Program-made: the position numbers and the translations under genes
NCBI GenBank assembly: GCA_905205065.1
Contig: CAJLCI010000048.1
Location: 1-10,595, forward strand
Length of the DNA stretch: 10,595 bases
Origin: an uncultured Eubacteriales bacterium
Lineage (GTDB): Bacteria; Bacillota; Clostridia; Oscillospirales; CAG-272
Direction of reading: 5' to 3'
Shown here: piece after piece, positions 1 to 6,776 of the stretch
How the letters are laid out: every line of letters begins with the position of its first letter
Position numbering within the stretch: position 1 is the first letter of the stretch
Notes under the pieces: model-generated
Seen by the model: only the letters and a program-made list of their open reading frames with translations
Database searches by the model: none
Told to the model about the DNA's origin: nothing

Positions 1-1561
1 ACTCGGTTTTGTTTACACCATTTTCGTCCTTTACACCATTCAAGGGTTTCATTGTGGGGAAAAGTAAAACATCGCGTATAGCGGCGGAGTCTGTAAAAAG
101 CATACACATTCTGTCAATTCCAAACCCGATTCCACCTGTAGGAGGCATGCCGATTTCAAGAGCATTAAGAAAATCTTCATCAGTATGATTAGCTTCTGCA
201 TCTCCTTGTTCATAACGTTTTTCCTGAGCCGCAAAACGCTCGCGCTGATCTATCGGGTCATTTAGCTCAGAGTACGCATTCGCCATTTCCCATCCATTCA
301 TGAAAAACTCAAAGCGCTCAACATAATCTGGATTGTCCGGCTTTTTCTTGGTAAGAGGTGAAATTTCAACAGGATGATCCATCACAAAGGTAGGTTGAAC
401 AAGATGTTCTTCTACAAATTCTTCAAAAAACAAATTTAAAATATCTCCCTTTGTATGACGCGTTTCAAATTCAATGTGATATTTTCTTGCAAGATCTCTT
501 GCCTCATCAAGAGTGTGTACTTCATTAAAATCAGCTCCCGAATACTTTTTTACCGCGTCCAGCATTGTAATACGCTCAAAGGGCTTACCGAGATCCATTT
601 CAATTCCGTTATAGGTAATCTTGGTAGTGCCAAGAACTTCATTTGCAACATAACGGTACATATTTTCGGTTAAATCCATCATTCCATAATAATCAGTATA
701 CGCTTGATAGAGCTCCATAAGCGTAAATTCGGGATTATGACGGGTATCCAAGCCTTCATTACGGAAAACCCGCCCGATTTCATACACTCGTTCCAAACCG
801 CCTACAATAAGTCTCTTTAGATAGAGCTCAAGAGAAATACGAAGCTTCATATCCTCGTCCAGAGCATTAAAATGTGTTTCAAACGGCCTTGCCGATGCAC
901 CGCCTGCATTGCTTACAAGCATTGGGGTTTCTACTTCAAGAAAATTTTGAGAAGTCAGGTATTTTCTTATAGCTCCAATTATTTTTGATCGCTTAACAAA
1001 AGTATCCCTTACATCCGAATTCATAATAAGGTCGGTATACCGCTGGCGATAACGGAGATCTGTATTTGTAAGACCGTGAAATTTTTCCGGAAGAATCTGA
1101 AGACTTTTAGAAAGAAGTGTAACTTCAGTCACATGAATTGAAATTTCGCCTGTCTTAGTCTTAAATACAGTTCCTTTAATCCCGATTATATCGCCGATAT
1201 CATACTTTTTAAAATCTGTGTACGATTCTTCTCCGACATTATCTCGTGCAACATATGCCTGAATTGTACCCTGACTGTCCTGAACATTGCAAAAAGAAGC
1301 CTTTCCCATAACACGTTTTGACATCATTCTTCCGGCAACAGACACTTTTTCAGACTCGAAGGCCTCAAAATCCGATTTAATTTCAGCACTATGATTCGTA
1401 ACATCATATTTTGTAATCTTAAAGGGATCCTTACCATCCTGCTGCAAAGCCGCCAGTTTCTCCCGGCGTACTTGCAGAAGCTGACCTATATCCTGTTCTT
1501 GTCCATTAGCCTGAGCCGCCGGATTTTTTCTTTCCTGCGAGTTTGCTGTATTTTCATTCAT
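1..1561 (-). CDS. lysS: Lysine--tRNA ligase, class II (C-terminus cut by window edge)
   Basis: Charges tRNA-Lys with lysine in the cytoplasm. About 520 codons are visible and the frame is still open at base 1. After a polar tail of about 30 residues, an anticodon-binding OB domain follows (roughly residues 55-150), then the class II catalytic core. Motif 1 is near residue 210 (FLEVETPML), motif 2 near 263 (VFRNEGLDTRHNPEF) and motif 3 near 475 (GIGFGIDRM...RDVLLFP). The ATG at 1561 has an AAAAGG-type ribosome site at 1569-1576. Most LysRS proteins end shortly after LLFPxMKP. Here the frame continues with LNGVKDENGVNKTE and then leaves the window, so the protein has a C-terminal extension of unknown length; I recall longer LysRS forms in some Clostridia. 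It follows greA by 56 bases on the same strand, without a terminator between, so the two are probably co-transcribed. Identity is secure. Confidence 0.97.
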   Translation of the reverse strand, partial: MNENTANSQERKNPAAQANGQEQDIGQLLQVRREKLAALQQDGKDPFKITKYDVTNHSAEIKSDFEAFESEKVSVAGRMMSKRVMGKASFCNVQDSQGTIQAYVARDNVGEESYTDFKKYDIGDIIGIKGTVFKTKTGEISIHVTEVTLLSKSLQILPEKFHGLTNTDLRYRQRYTDLIMNSDVRDTFVKRSKIIGAIRKYLTSQNFLEVETPMLVSNAGGASARPFETHFNALDEDMKLRISLELYLKRLIVGGLERVYEIGRVFRNEGLDTRHNPEFTLMELYQAYTDYYGMMDLTENMYRYVANEVLGTTKITYNGIEMDLGKPFERITMLDAVKKYSGADFNEVHTLDEARDLARKYHIEFETRHTKGDILNLFFEEFVEEHLVQPTFVMDHPVEISPLTKKKPDNPDYVERFEFFMNGWEMANAYSELNDPIDQRERFAAQEKRYEQGDAEANHTDEDFLNALEIGMPPTGGIGFGIDRMCMLFTDSAAIRDVLLFPTMKPLNGVKDENGVNKTE

Positions 1562-1617
1562 ATTAATACCTTTTCCGTAAATACCCTGCTCTTTAATTAT
1601 TCTGTGTTATTTACTGT

Positions 1618-2091
1618 TTATTTTGAAATTTCAATAATCTTAAAATTTAATTCTCCACCCGGAGTATATGCCGTAACAGTCTCATTTACTTTAGCACCCA
1701 TAAGTGCGCTTCCAATTGGTGACTGATCTGAAATTTTTCTTTTAAGCGCGTTTGCTTCGGAAGAACCGACCACAGTATATTCAATTTCTTCATTATTTTT
1801 TTCGTCAAAAACTCTAACCTTGGAACCGACATTCACAGTATCGGTTGTAAGCTCATGCTCGCTTATAACCTCAACATTTTCAAGCATGTTTTCAAGCTCG
1901 GAAATACGAGCTTCAACCTTTGCCTGTTCCTCGCGCGCCTCATCATATTCGCTGTTTTCCGACAAGTCACCAAGGCCGCGCGCAGTTTTAATCTGCTCGC
2001 TTACCTCTTTGCGCCGTATTGTTTTTAAAAAAGAAAGCTCATCCTCTAATTTTTTCAAACCTTCATTTGTGATTTTATTAAGCTTAGCCAT
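1618..2091 (-). CDS. greA: Transcription elongation factor GreA
   Basis: Binds the RNA polymerase secondary channel and stimulates cleavage of backtracked RNA. The 157-residue length matches the family (E. coli 158). The N-terminal half is a charged antiparallel coiled coil (about residues 1-75). Its tip motif GDLSENSEYDEAREEQ carries the conserved acidic residues that act at the polymerase active site. The C-terminal FKBP-like domain ends in the typical SPIGSALMGAKVNETVTAYTPGG...IIEI pattern. The ATG at 2091 is preceded by a GGAAGG ribosome site at 2101-2106. ctpA ends 59 bases upstream and lysS starts 56 bases downstream on the same strand. No clear promoter or terminator is seen in either gap, so a ctpA-greA-lysS transcript is likely. 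Nothing unusual in the protein. Confidence 0.98.
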   Translation of the reverse strand: MAKLNKITNEGLKKLEDELSFLKTIRRKEVSEQIKTARGLGDLSENSEYDEAREEQAKVEARISELENMLENVEVISEHELTTDTVNVGSKVRVFDEKNNEEIEYTVVGSSEANALKRKISDQSPIGSALMGAKVNETVTAYTPGGELNFKIIEISK

Positions 2092-2150
2092 ATCTATAAA
2101 TTCCTTCCACTAATTATTAAATATTGTTTCTATGAAATAATGCCGTTATA

Positions 2151-3368
2151 TTATTCTTCTGACCTCAACTGCGAAACGGCTGCCATTAACTGATTGTCAT
2201 CAAAGTCAGCAATGTCATAAACACTCGAAGAAGAAAGCTTTTCGTCAGCCTCAATCAGTATATCAGGAGTAACACCTATCCCATCATAATTATCTGAAAA
2301 CGGCGGATTATACATGCTTACTGTCACTCTGAGCGCAGAGCCGTCTGCAAGCTTAACAATTTGCTGCATGCATCCCTTACCGTATGTTGTTGTTCCGATA
2401 AGAACTGCTTTATCATAATCTTGGAGAGCACACGAAAATAATTCCGCCGCACTTGCCGTATGTCCGTTAATCAATACTGCCATCGGCATATCAATTTCAG
2501 AAGCATCTGAGTTTCTGACAGTTTCATTTCCATCCGAACCGACAATTCTTATAATCGGTCCTTCCGGAAGTAACATATCAAGAATACTCAAAATACTCGT
2601 AAGTTCTCCGCCCGGATTGTCCCGGACATCGAACACTAATGATGTTACTCCTTCTAAACACAGCGAGTCTATTGCGTCAGTGAATTGATCAGGTGTCTTC
2701 GCGTCAAATGAAGTAATCTTAATTATACCTATATCGCCGATTCCATCATCCAAAACATGCCATGATACAGTCTGTTCGGTTATATATCCGCGCAAAACTG
2801 AAAAAGAAATTTCCTCCTCATAATTTTCCCCTCTACGCACCGTGAAATCCGCTGTAGTTCCGGCTTCTCCCTGCAACATTTTAACGGCGATATTATAGCC
2901 AAGATCGGAAACATATTCGGTCCCGATCATATATATAAGATCTCCTCTTTCTACTCCGGCCTCAAGAGCGGGAGAATCCGGCATAACGGACACGACCTCA
3001 ATTGCCGAATATTCAGTATTCTGTGTTACTGTTATGCCGATACCCTGAAATTCGCCGTTTTGATCACTTGTAAAAGCGGCATATTCTTCGGCAGTCATAT
3101 ATTCTCCGTAAAGATCTCCTGTCCCGGAAATATATCCGTCCAGAACAGCCTCTTCAAGTTCTTTTTCGTATATTTCGCCAACATACAGTTCACGAAACTG
3201 CTCGTCCAGGATTTTTAATTTTCCGGTAAGAGAATTACTGTACTCAGCCTTTATATTTTCTATCTGACGGTTATAATTGCTGTTCATAAAGATAACCGTT
3301 ATCTGAAATGTAACAATCGCAGCCAGAAATGCGGAACAAGCTGCAATAAGTACGTGCTTTTTCTTCAA
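2151..3368 (-). CDS. S41 family C-terminal processing protease (CtpA-like)
   Basis: Membrane-anchored serine protease of the CtpA/Tsp family, which trims or degrades envelope proteins. The TTG at 3368 was chosen because GAAAGGGGT lies 6 bases upstream. It gives 405 residues starting MKKKHVLIAAC, followed by one hydrophobic segment (about 6-28) that acts as signal anchor. A PDZ domain covers about residues 110-205 (FQGIGITV...PALEAGVERGDLI). The protease domain carries FDVRDNPGG, catalytic Ser306 in GHTASAAELF, Lys331 in TYGKG and Gln335. The 25-residue Ser-Lys distance is the same as in Tsp, so the enzyme should be active. The frame stays open upstream to a GTG at 3485, but those 39 codons lie in a dispersed repeat and lack a ribosome site. 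It heads the ctpA-greA-lysS group. The exact substrate and the paralogue name (ctpA or ctpB) cannot be told. Confidence 0.93.
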   Translation of the reverse strand: MKKKHVLIAACSAFLAAIVTFQITVIFMNSNYNRQIENIKAEYSNSLTGKLKILDEQFRELYVGEIYEKELEEAVLDGYISGTGDLYGEYMTAEEYAAFTSDQNGEFQGIGITVTQNTEYSAIEVVSVMPDSPALEAGVERGDLIYMIGTEYVSDLGYNIAVKMLQGEAGTTADFTVRRGENYEEEISFSVLRGYITEQTVSWHVLDDGIGDIGIIKITSFDAKTPDQFTDAIDSLCLEGVTSLVFDVRDNPGGELTSILSILDMLLPEGPIIRIVGSDGNETVRNSDASEIDMPMAVLINGHTASAAELFSCALQDYDKAVLIGTTTYGKGCMQQIVKLADGSALRVTVSMYNPPFSDNYDGIGVTPDILIEADEKLSSSSVYDIADFDDNQLMAAVSQLRSEE

Positions 3369-3374
3369 AGCCGC

Positions 3375-3383
3375 ACCCCTTTC
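3375..3383 (-). promoter_or_regulatory. Ribosome binding site that sets the TTG start of the S41 protease
   Basis: Read on the minus strand this is GAAAGGGGT, 6 bases before the TTG at 3368. It marks the start just ahead of the signal-anchor segment. No comparable site precedes the upstream GTG at 3485. Confidence 0.75.
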
Positions 3384-3406
3384 ATATTTAATAATAGGCA
3401 AAGACC

Positions 3407-3597
3407 GGTCATAAGGCATTCCGGCGGCGGATTGCATCAACACCGGAAAAAATGAGTGGAACTCACCGCCTATAGAGTCAAACACCTATAAAATTTAATA
3501 TCATTACAGTCAAATATCTTTACAGCCAAGCGTCTTTACAGTCAAACGTCTTTACAGTCAAACGTCTTTACAGACGAAGACATCTTGCTTTTAATCA
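3407..3597 (-). repeat. Dispersed leader repeat, copy A (upstream of the S41 protease)
   Basis: This copy shares its order of blocks with 6777-6908 upstream of trmL. On the minus strand both run: GATTAAAAG, a stem CGTCT...AGACG, TTGACT, TCTATA, CACTCATTTTT followed by CCGGTG, then CTTAT and TTTGCC. Similarity is clear but imperfect. This copy is longer because it contains a 16-bp tandem expansion. It ends about 40 bases before the protease start and fills most of its 5' leader. A TTGACT at 3508-3513 lies 17 bases from TATAGG at 3485-3490, which might be an internal promoter. I do not recognise the family. It could be a miniature mobile element, a structured leader or both. Confidence 0.7.
3506..3569. 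repeat. Four tandem copies of a 16-bp unit
   Basis: On the plus strand, four head-to-tail units of ACAGTCAAACGTCTTT start at 3506, 3522, 3538 and 3554. The last two are identical; the first differs at two positions (ATAT for ACGT) and the second at two. A diverged partial unit follows from 3570. Each unit holds AGTCAA, which is a -35-like TTGACT on the minus strand. The last unit also contributes to a small hairpin, CGTCT-TTAC-AGACG, at 3563-3576. The other copy of the dispersed repeat has only one such unit. Confidence 0.9.
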
Positions 3598-3602
3598 TAA
3601 TA

Positions 3603-3632
3603 GTTATAACGCAGCTTTTATTGTGCATTCAA
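3603..3632 (-). promoter_or_regulatory. Candidate sigma-A promoter for the S41 protease-greA-lysS group
   Basis: On the minus strand TTGAAT (3627-3632) and TATAAC (3603-3608) are separated by 18 bases. Transcription would begin near 3596, at the first base of the dispersed repeat. That gives a leader of about 228 nt ahead of the TTG start. Confidence 0.5.
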
Positions 3633-3662
3633 TCAAAAGACCGGCAACGCAATACACAGACG

Positions 3663-3703
3663 GCTGCGGTCAGCAATATAAATTGCTGCCGCAGCACCTT
3701 TTT
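3663..3703 (+). terminator. Strong hairpin with a U-tract on the plus strand, in the gap after the SGNH hydrolase
   Basis: The stem arms are GCTGCGG+CAGCAAT (3663-3669, 3671-3677) and ATTGCTG+CCGCAGC (3682-3695). That makes 14 pairs, one bulged T and an ATAA loop. TTTTT follows at 3699-3703 on the plus strand, so the layout fits a rho-independent terminator for rightward transcription. No rightward gene is present to end there. On the minus strand the hairpin sits 41 bases after the SGNH hydrolase stop, without a U-tract behind it. It could still protect or end that transcript. Confidence 0.6.
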
Positions 3704-3735
3704 ACTCCTCGCAAGCTTCGAAAAACAATTCCAAG

Positions 3736-4809
3736 TTACGATACGATAAATGAAATAAAATTCAAACTCGTACCTGAAGAACCCTCAGGTTTATCCTCAA
3801 GAATTCGGAGCTTATAAACATGTTCGCCATACTCCATTTCGTTTGTCATACACATCGCTATCTGACCGGCCGATGTATAAGAACAATCTTTTTTCTCAGG
3901 ACCGCCGTCAATACTATAAGCAAAATAGCCGGAATCATTAGTCATTGCCTGATATATTCCCGCGCGGCGTCCCGTAAAGTGAAGCTCAATCCACGCTCCG
4001 GGCTTATCAGCTCTTATATAATGTGTACCTTTGCCGCATATCGGCTCGTTTATTATCGTCCAACCGTCAGACATAACTGCTTCCGATGGATCTATCATTC
4101 TTGCCTCTGTACGGTCAAATTTTGAAAGTCTCGGCGGCATATTGCCATACGAAACAAGCTCAGCGGGAACTTCTGCTCCGCCGAGGTACTTTTCTAACTG
4201 TGCTATTAATGCGTCCGCATATATACGGTAGCCCTCATCATTAGGATGAACATTGTCCTGCGTATATTTGAGCCAATCTCCGCCGGCATGGAGATATACG
4301 GCATCTCTGAGAGCTTCACCTATCTCAACGCATAAAATATTTCCATAATAATGAGCAACCGCAGAATGAGCCGAACGGCTTTCCATCTCGCATCCGGCTA
4401 CTAATGACTGAGTAGTATACAATGTAGCTGTATATATAAAAATAATGTCTGCCGTTGGCTTTCGTGTACGGATTTTACGCACAATTGCTTCCATATCCGA
4501 AAAAATTCCGTCATATGGCCAACTCCAGTCATTTACCGCAAATTCAACGAATACAAGATCAGGATCAGACTTGTCAAGAAGCTCGTGTTCAAGACGGTAA
4601 ACACCGAGCATAGAACCCGTACCGCCAATTGCGGCATTTTCAAACCTAAATTCTGCCTCCGGATATGTACGGGTAAACCAATCGCAGGTACGACCCACCC
4701 AGCTTGTCTTAGGACTTGAAGCCCCACAGCCCTCAGTAATAGATCCTCCGATAAATCCAATACTGAGTTTTTTATCATGCCTCAACCTGTATACAGTATT
4801 TTCAAGCAT
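3736..4809 (-). CDS. SGNH/GDSL-family hydrolase (probable carbohydrate or lipid esterase)
   Basis: A 357-residue protein with the four SGNH blocks: Ser23 in GGSITEG, the glycine block AIGGTGS at 60-66, Asn93 in EFAVNDW, and the Asp185/His188 pair in DNVHPND. These supply the nucleophile, oxyanion hole and catalytic dyad, so an active ester hydrolase is expected. Residues from about 205 on form a second domain of roughly 150 residues, rich in short beta-type segments (WIELHFTGRRAGIYQ, YFAYSIDGG). It may be a beta-sandwich that binds carbohydrate. No signal peptide is visible, so the enzyme is probably cytoplasmic and might deacetylate imported sugars; that is inference. The ATG at 4809 has an AAAGGAAA ribosome site about 11 bases upstream. 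It lies 45 bases after asnA on the same strand, without a terminator, so the two are probably co-transcribed although no functional link is obvious. Confidence 0.88.
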   Translation of the reverse strand: MLENTVYRLRHDKKLSIGFIGGSITEGCGASSPKTSWVGRTCDWFTRTYPEAEFRFENAAIGGTGSMLGVYRLEHELLDKSDPDLVFVEFAVNDWSWPYDGIFSDMEAIVRKIRTRKPTADIIFIYTATLYTTQSLVAGCEMESRSAHSAVAHYYGNILCVEIGEALRDAVYLHAGGDWLKYTQDNVHPNDEGYRIYADALIAQLEKYLGGAEVPAELVSYGNMPPRLSKFDRTEARMIDPSEAVMSDGWTIINEPICGKGTHYIRADKPGAWIELHFTGRRAGIYQAMTNDSGYFAYSIDGGPEKKDCSYTSAGQIAMCMTNEMEYGEHVYKLRILEDKPEGSSGTSLNFISFIVS

Positions 4810-4854
4810 TTTAATTATTTCCTTTCAATAAACAAAGATAAAAATATTTCAATT

Positions 4855-5859
4855 TCAAAGCAACGGGATTCCGCCCTTTTCACAATTCCGATAGGTTTCA
4901 TCATCCCATACAGATACCTGAACCTCTCCTATGTGCGCTTTCTGAAGCAGAAGCATACATAAACGTGACTGCCCGATTCCTCCTCCAATTGTCAAAGGAA
5001 GTTTTCCTTCGAGCAGCATTCTATGGTATGTAAGCTCCCTGCGATCATTTGCTCCAAGCTCCGCAAGCTGACTGTCTAGTGATTTTTCATCGACGCGAAT
5101 TCCCATAGATGACAGCTCAAATGCAATTTTCAGCACGTTGTTCCAGACAAGTATATCGCCGTTAAGATTCCAGTCATCATAATCAGGGGCTCTTCCATCA
5201 TGCCTTGCTCCCGAACGGAGTCTCTTTCCGATCTGCATCACAAAGACCGTTTTATGCTCACGAACAAAAACATTTTCTCTTTCTTTCGGCGGCAGCTCCG
5301 GGTACATGTCTTCAAGCTCCTGGGAAGTAACAAACGTCACATCACGATTGATTTCACAAGAAAGATTCTTATATTCTTCCTTAAGTTTTTCATTGGCATC
5401 GCAAATCGCTCCGACAATTGCAGAAACAAAGATGCGAAGAGTATCTTCATTGCGTTCTTCGCGTGTAATTATCCGCTCCCAGTCCCACTGGTCAGTATAA
5501 ACCGAGTGCAGATTATCCATCTCTTCATCGCGGCGGATTGCATTCATATCTGCATATATGCCTTCCCCCGCCTTAAATCCATACCGAAGAAGCGCCATAC
5601 GTTTCCATTTTGCAAGAGAATGGACAACCTCCGCCCTTATATTGGTATTTGCTATGTCAAAGCTTACAGGCCGTTCGGTTCCGTTAAGGTTATCATTGAG
5701 GCCGGTAAGAGGATTTACAAAAAGAGGCGCTGTCACACGTTTAAGATTTAAAGCTGACGATAATCCCTGCTGAAAATTATGTTTAATTATACCAATCGCT
5801 GTTTGCGTATCATACAAACCGAGAATCGGCTTGTAGTTTTTCGGAATTATTGTATGCAT
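4855..5859 (-). CDS. asnA: Aspartate--ammonia ligase (asparagine synthetase A)
   Basis: Makes asparagine from aspartate, ammonia and ATP through an aspartyl-adenylate. The fold resembles class II aminoacyl-tRNA synthetases. Family landmarks in order are LFVNPLTGLNDNLNGTERPVSFD, HSLAKWKR, ADMNAIRRDEE.DNLHSVYTDQWDWE, and the C-terminal GGGIGQSRLCMLLL that resembles class II motif 3. The ATG at 5859 gives 334 residues, close to E. coli AsnA (330). It has GGAG 6 bases upstream, while the in-frame ATG at 5871 has only a poor, too-close site. The enzyme uses free ammonia, unlike the glutamine-dependent AsnB. The gene has its own strong promoter about 345 bases upstream and an unusually long leader. 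I saw no T-box (no TGGNACC-type antiterminator) in that leader. An SGNH hydrolase follows after 45 bases. Confidence 0.97.
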   Translation of the reverse strand: MHTIIPKNYKPILGLYDTQTAIGIIKHNFQQGLSSALNLKRVTAPLFVNPLTGLNDNLNGTERPVSFDIANTNIRAEVVHSLAKWKRMALLRYGFKAGEGIYADMNAIRRDEEMDNLHSVYTDQWDWERIITREERNEDTLRIFVSAIVGAICDANEKLKEEYKNLSCEINRDVTFVTSQELEDMYPELPPKERENVFVREHKTVFVMQIGKRLRSGARHDGRAPDYDDWNLNGDILVWNNVLKIAFELSSMGIRVDEKSLDSQLAELGANDRRELTYHRMLLEGKLPLTIGGGIGQSRLCMLLLQKAHIGEVQVSVWDDETYRNCEKGGIPLL

Positions 5860-6195
5860 AAAATTCTCCATTTCCCAGATTCGGCAAACTGTTCCGTCTT
5901 ACGGCATTACCCCTTTATTATAAGCAATGCATCTTATCCGGAAATGTGATTACCGTATCCAGACATTTGTCTATTATGGGAATCAGTCTTTCACCGAGGT
6001 TTATATGACAGACAGTTATATATGTATTAATTGTTACTGACAGTGGTTACATTACACCTTAAGTGAAAATACCGTTATCATCTTTTTGCCTGCTGACAAT
6101 CCCATCATTGAAATAACAAAGACAGCAGATCTGCCGGCAGATAAAATCAAAAAGACAAAAGCGATGTCCTCGCCTCTGTTATAATTAATACTTAT
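5860..6195 (-). promoter_or_regulatory. Long asnA leader of unknown function
   Basis: About 335 nt lie between the predicted transcription start near 6195 and the asnA ATG. Near the 5' end AGGCGA can pair with TCGCTT (loop GGACA), followed by a U-rich stretch. A competing pairing GGACA/TGTCT overlaps it, so an attenuator-like switch is possible. Other structured spots are the overlapping palindromes GCAGATCTGC (6125-6134) and ATCTGCCGGCAGAT (6129-6142), and AGACATTTGTCT at 5961-5972. A second TATAAT (5917-5922, minus strand) could be a proximal promoter, but its -35 is poor. Two coding-like frames without start codons, 6055-6204 and 5921-6046, also lie here. No known riboswitch class was recognised. 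Confidence 0.45.
5866..5869 (-). promoter_or_regulatory. Ribosome binding site that sets the asnA start
   Basis: GGAG on the minus strand, 6 bases before the ATG at 5859. It overlaps the alternative ATG at 5871-5869, so that upstream codon is unlikely to be the main start. Confidence 0.7.
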
Positions 6196-6201
6196 TGGTT
6201 T

Positions 6202-6230
6202 ATTTTACAACAAATCAGATACGATGTCAA
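6202..6230 (-). promoter_or_regulatory. Strong sigma-A promoter for asnA
   Basis: On the minus strand a perfect TTGACA (6225-6230) and TAAAAT (6202-6207, five of six consensus bases) are separated by exactly 17 bases. Transcription would start near 6195. It begins only about 45 bases after the trmL stop codon, so asnA has its own transcription start. Confidence 0.8.
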
Positions 6231-6252
6231 TAAGTTTAGCCTAATTATACTC

Positions 6253-6276
6253 AAAAGTTTTAAGACAGAAACTTTT
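6253..6276 (-). terminator. Weak AT-rich hairpin overlapping the trmL stop
   Basis: On the minus strand AAAAGTTT and AAACTTTT form an 8-bp stem around an 8-base loop, starting within the trmL stop codon. The stem is A/T only at most positions and no clear U-tract follows, so termination would be inefficient. It may separate trmL from the asnA promoter just downstream. Confidence 0.3.
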
Positions 6277-6757
6277 AAAAGCCATATTTTCCCGACTTCT
6301 CAAGTCCTAAAAATTGTCTCTGGCGCAGCACCTCGTACACAGCAACTGCGACAGTATTTGAAAGATTAAGACTCCTCAGATTTTGACGCATGGGCAGCCT
6401 CACGCTTCTTTCAAGATTAGCTTCAAGAAGTTCTTCCGGAAGTCCGCGGGTTTCTTTTCCGAAAACAAGAAAACAATTGTCAGGATAATCAACCTCGGAA
6501 TAGCACCGCGGCGCCTTTGTTGAAAAGTAATAAAGCAAATCGCCTGTATGCTTACACAGAAAATCATCTAAGCTGTCGTAATATGTTATATTAAGCTCAT
6601 TCCAATAATCAAGTCCCGCGCGCTTCAGTTTTTTGTCATCAATAGCAAAGCCAAGCGGTTTTACAAGATGAAGCGCTGATCCGGTCGCCGCGCAGGTTCG
6701 TGCTATATTTCCTGTATTTTGAGGAATTTCAGGTTCTACAAGAACAATATTAATCAT
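6275..6757 (-). CDS. trmL: tRNA (cytidine(34)-2'-O)-methyltransferase TrmL, SPOUT family
   Basis: Methylates the ribose of the wobble nucleotide 34 of certain leucine tRNAs, using S-adenosylmethionine. The ATG at 6757 gives 160 residues, matching the family (E. coli 157). The protein starts MINIVLVEPEIPQNTGNIARTCAA, a typical TrmL beginning. The knot region carries LVFGKETRGLP and the C-terminal LRSLNLSNTVAVAVYEVLRQ, which form the cofactor site. The frame stays open for 39 more codons to a TTG at 6874. That stretch lies in a dispersed repeat and would add an N-terminus absent from the family, so it is not used. The ribosome site is only a weak GAAAG about 8 bases upstream. The gene follows rnfD by 246 bases and has its own candidate promoter. 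Distinction from close SPOUT relatives rests on length and motif match. Confidence 0.93.
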   Translation of the reverse strand: MINIVLVEPEIPQNTGNIARTCAATGSALHLVKPLGFAIDDKKLKRAGLDYWNELNITYYDSLDDFLCKHTGDLLYYFSTKAPRCYSEVDYPDNCFLVFGKETRGLPEELLEANLERSVRLPMRQNLRSLNLSNTVAVAVYEVLRQRQFLGLEKSGKYGF

Positions 6758-6776
6758 AATAAATCTTTCAACAAGG

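Noticed and set aside
3369..3485. 39-codon N-terminal extension of the S41 protease from a GTG at 3485
   Set aside because: It lies in the dispersed repeat, has no ribosome site, and would bury the signal-anchor segment; the TTG at 3368 has a strong site.
3506..3585. CRISPR array
   Set aside because: The 16-bp units abut directly with no spacers and there are no cas genes.
5200..5751. 183-codon plus-strand frame inside asnA, and other plus-strand frames opposite the minus-strand genes
   Set aside because: They are antisense to well-recognised genes, lack family motifs and plausible ribosome sites, and look like shadows.
6052..6108. 18-codon leader peptide beginning MMGLSAGKK in the asnA leader
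   Set aside because: No ribosome site and no Asn codons that would suit attenuation; the frame extends upstream without a start, so it is reported as a coding-like remnant instead.
5872..6195. T-box riboswitch for asnA
   Set aside because: No conserved TGGNACC antiterminator bulge was found on the minus strand.
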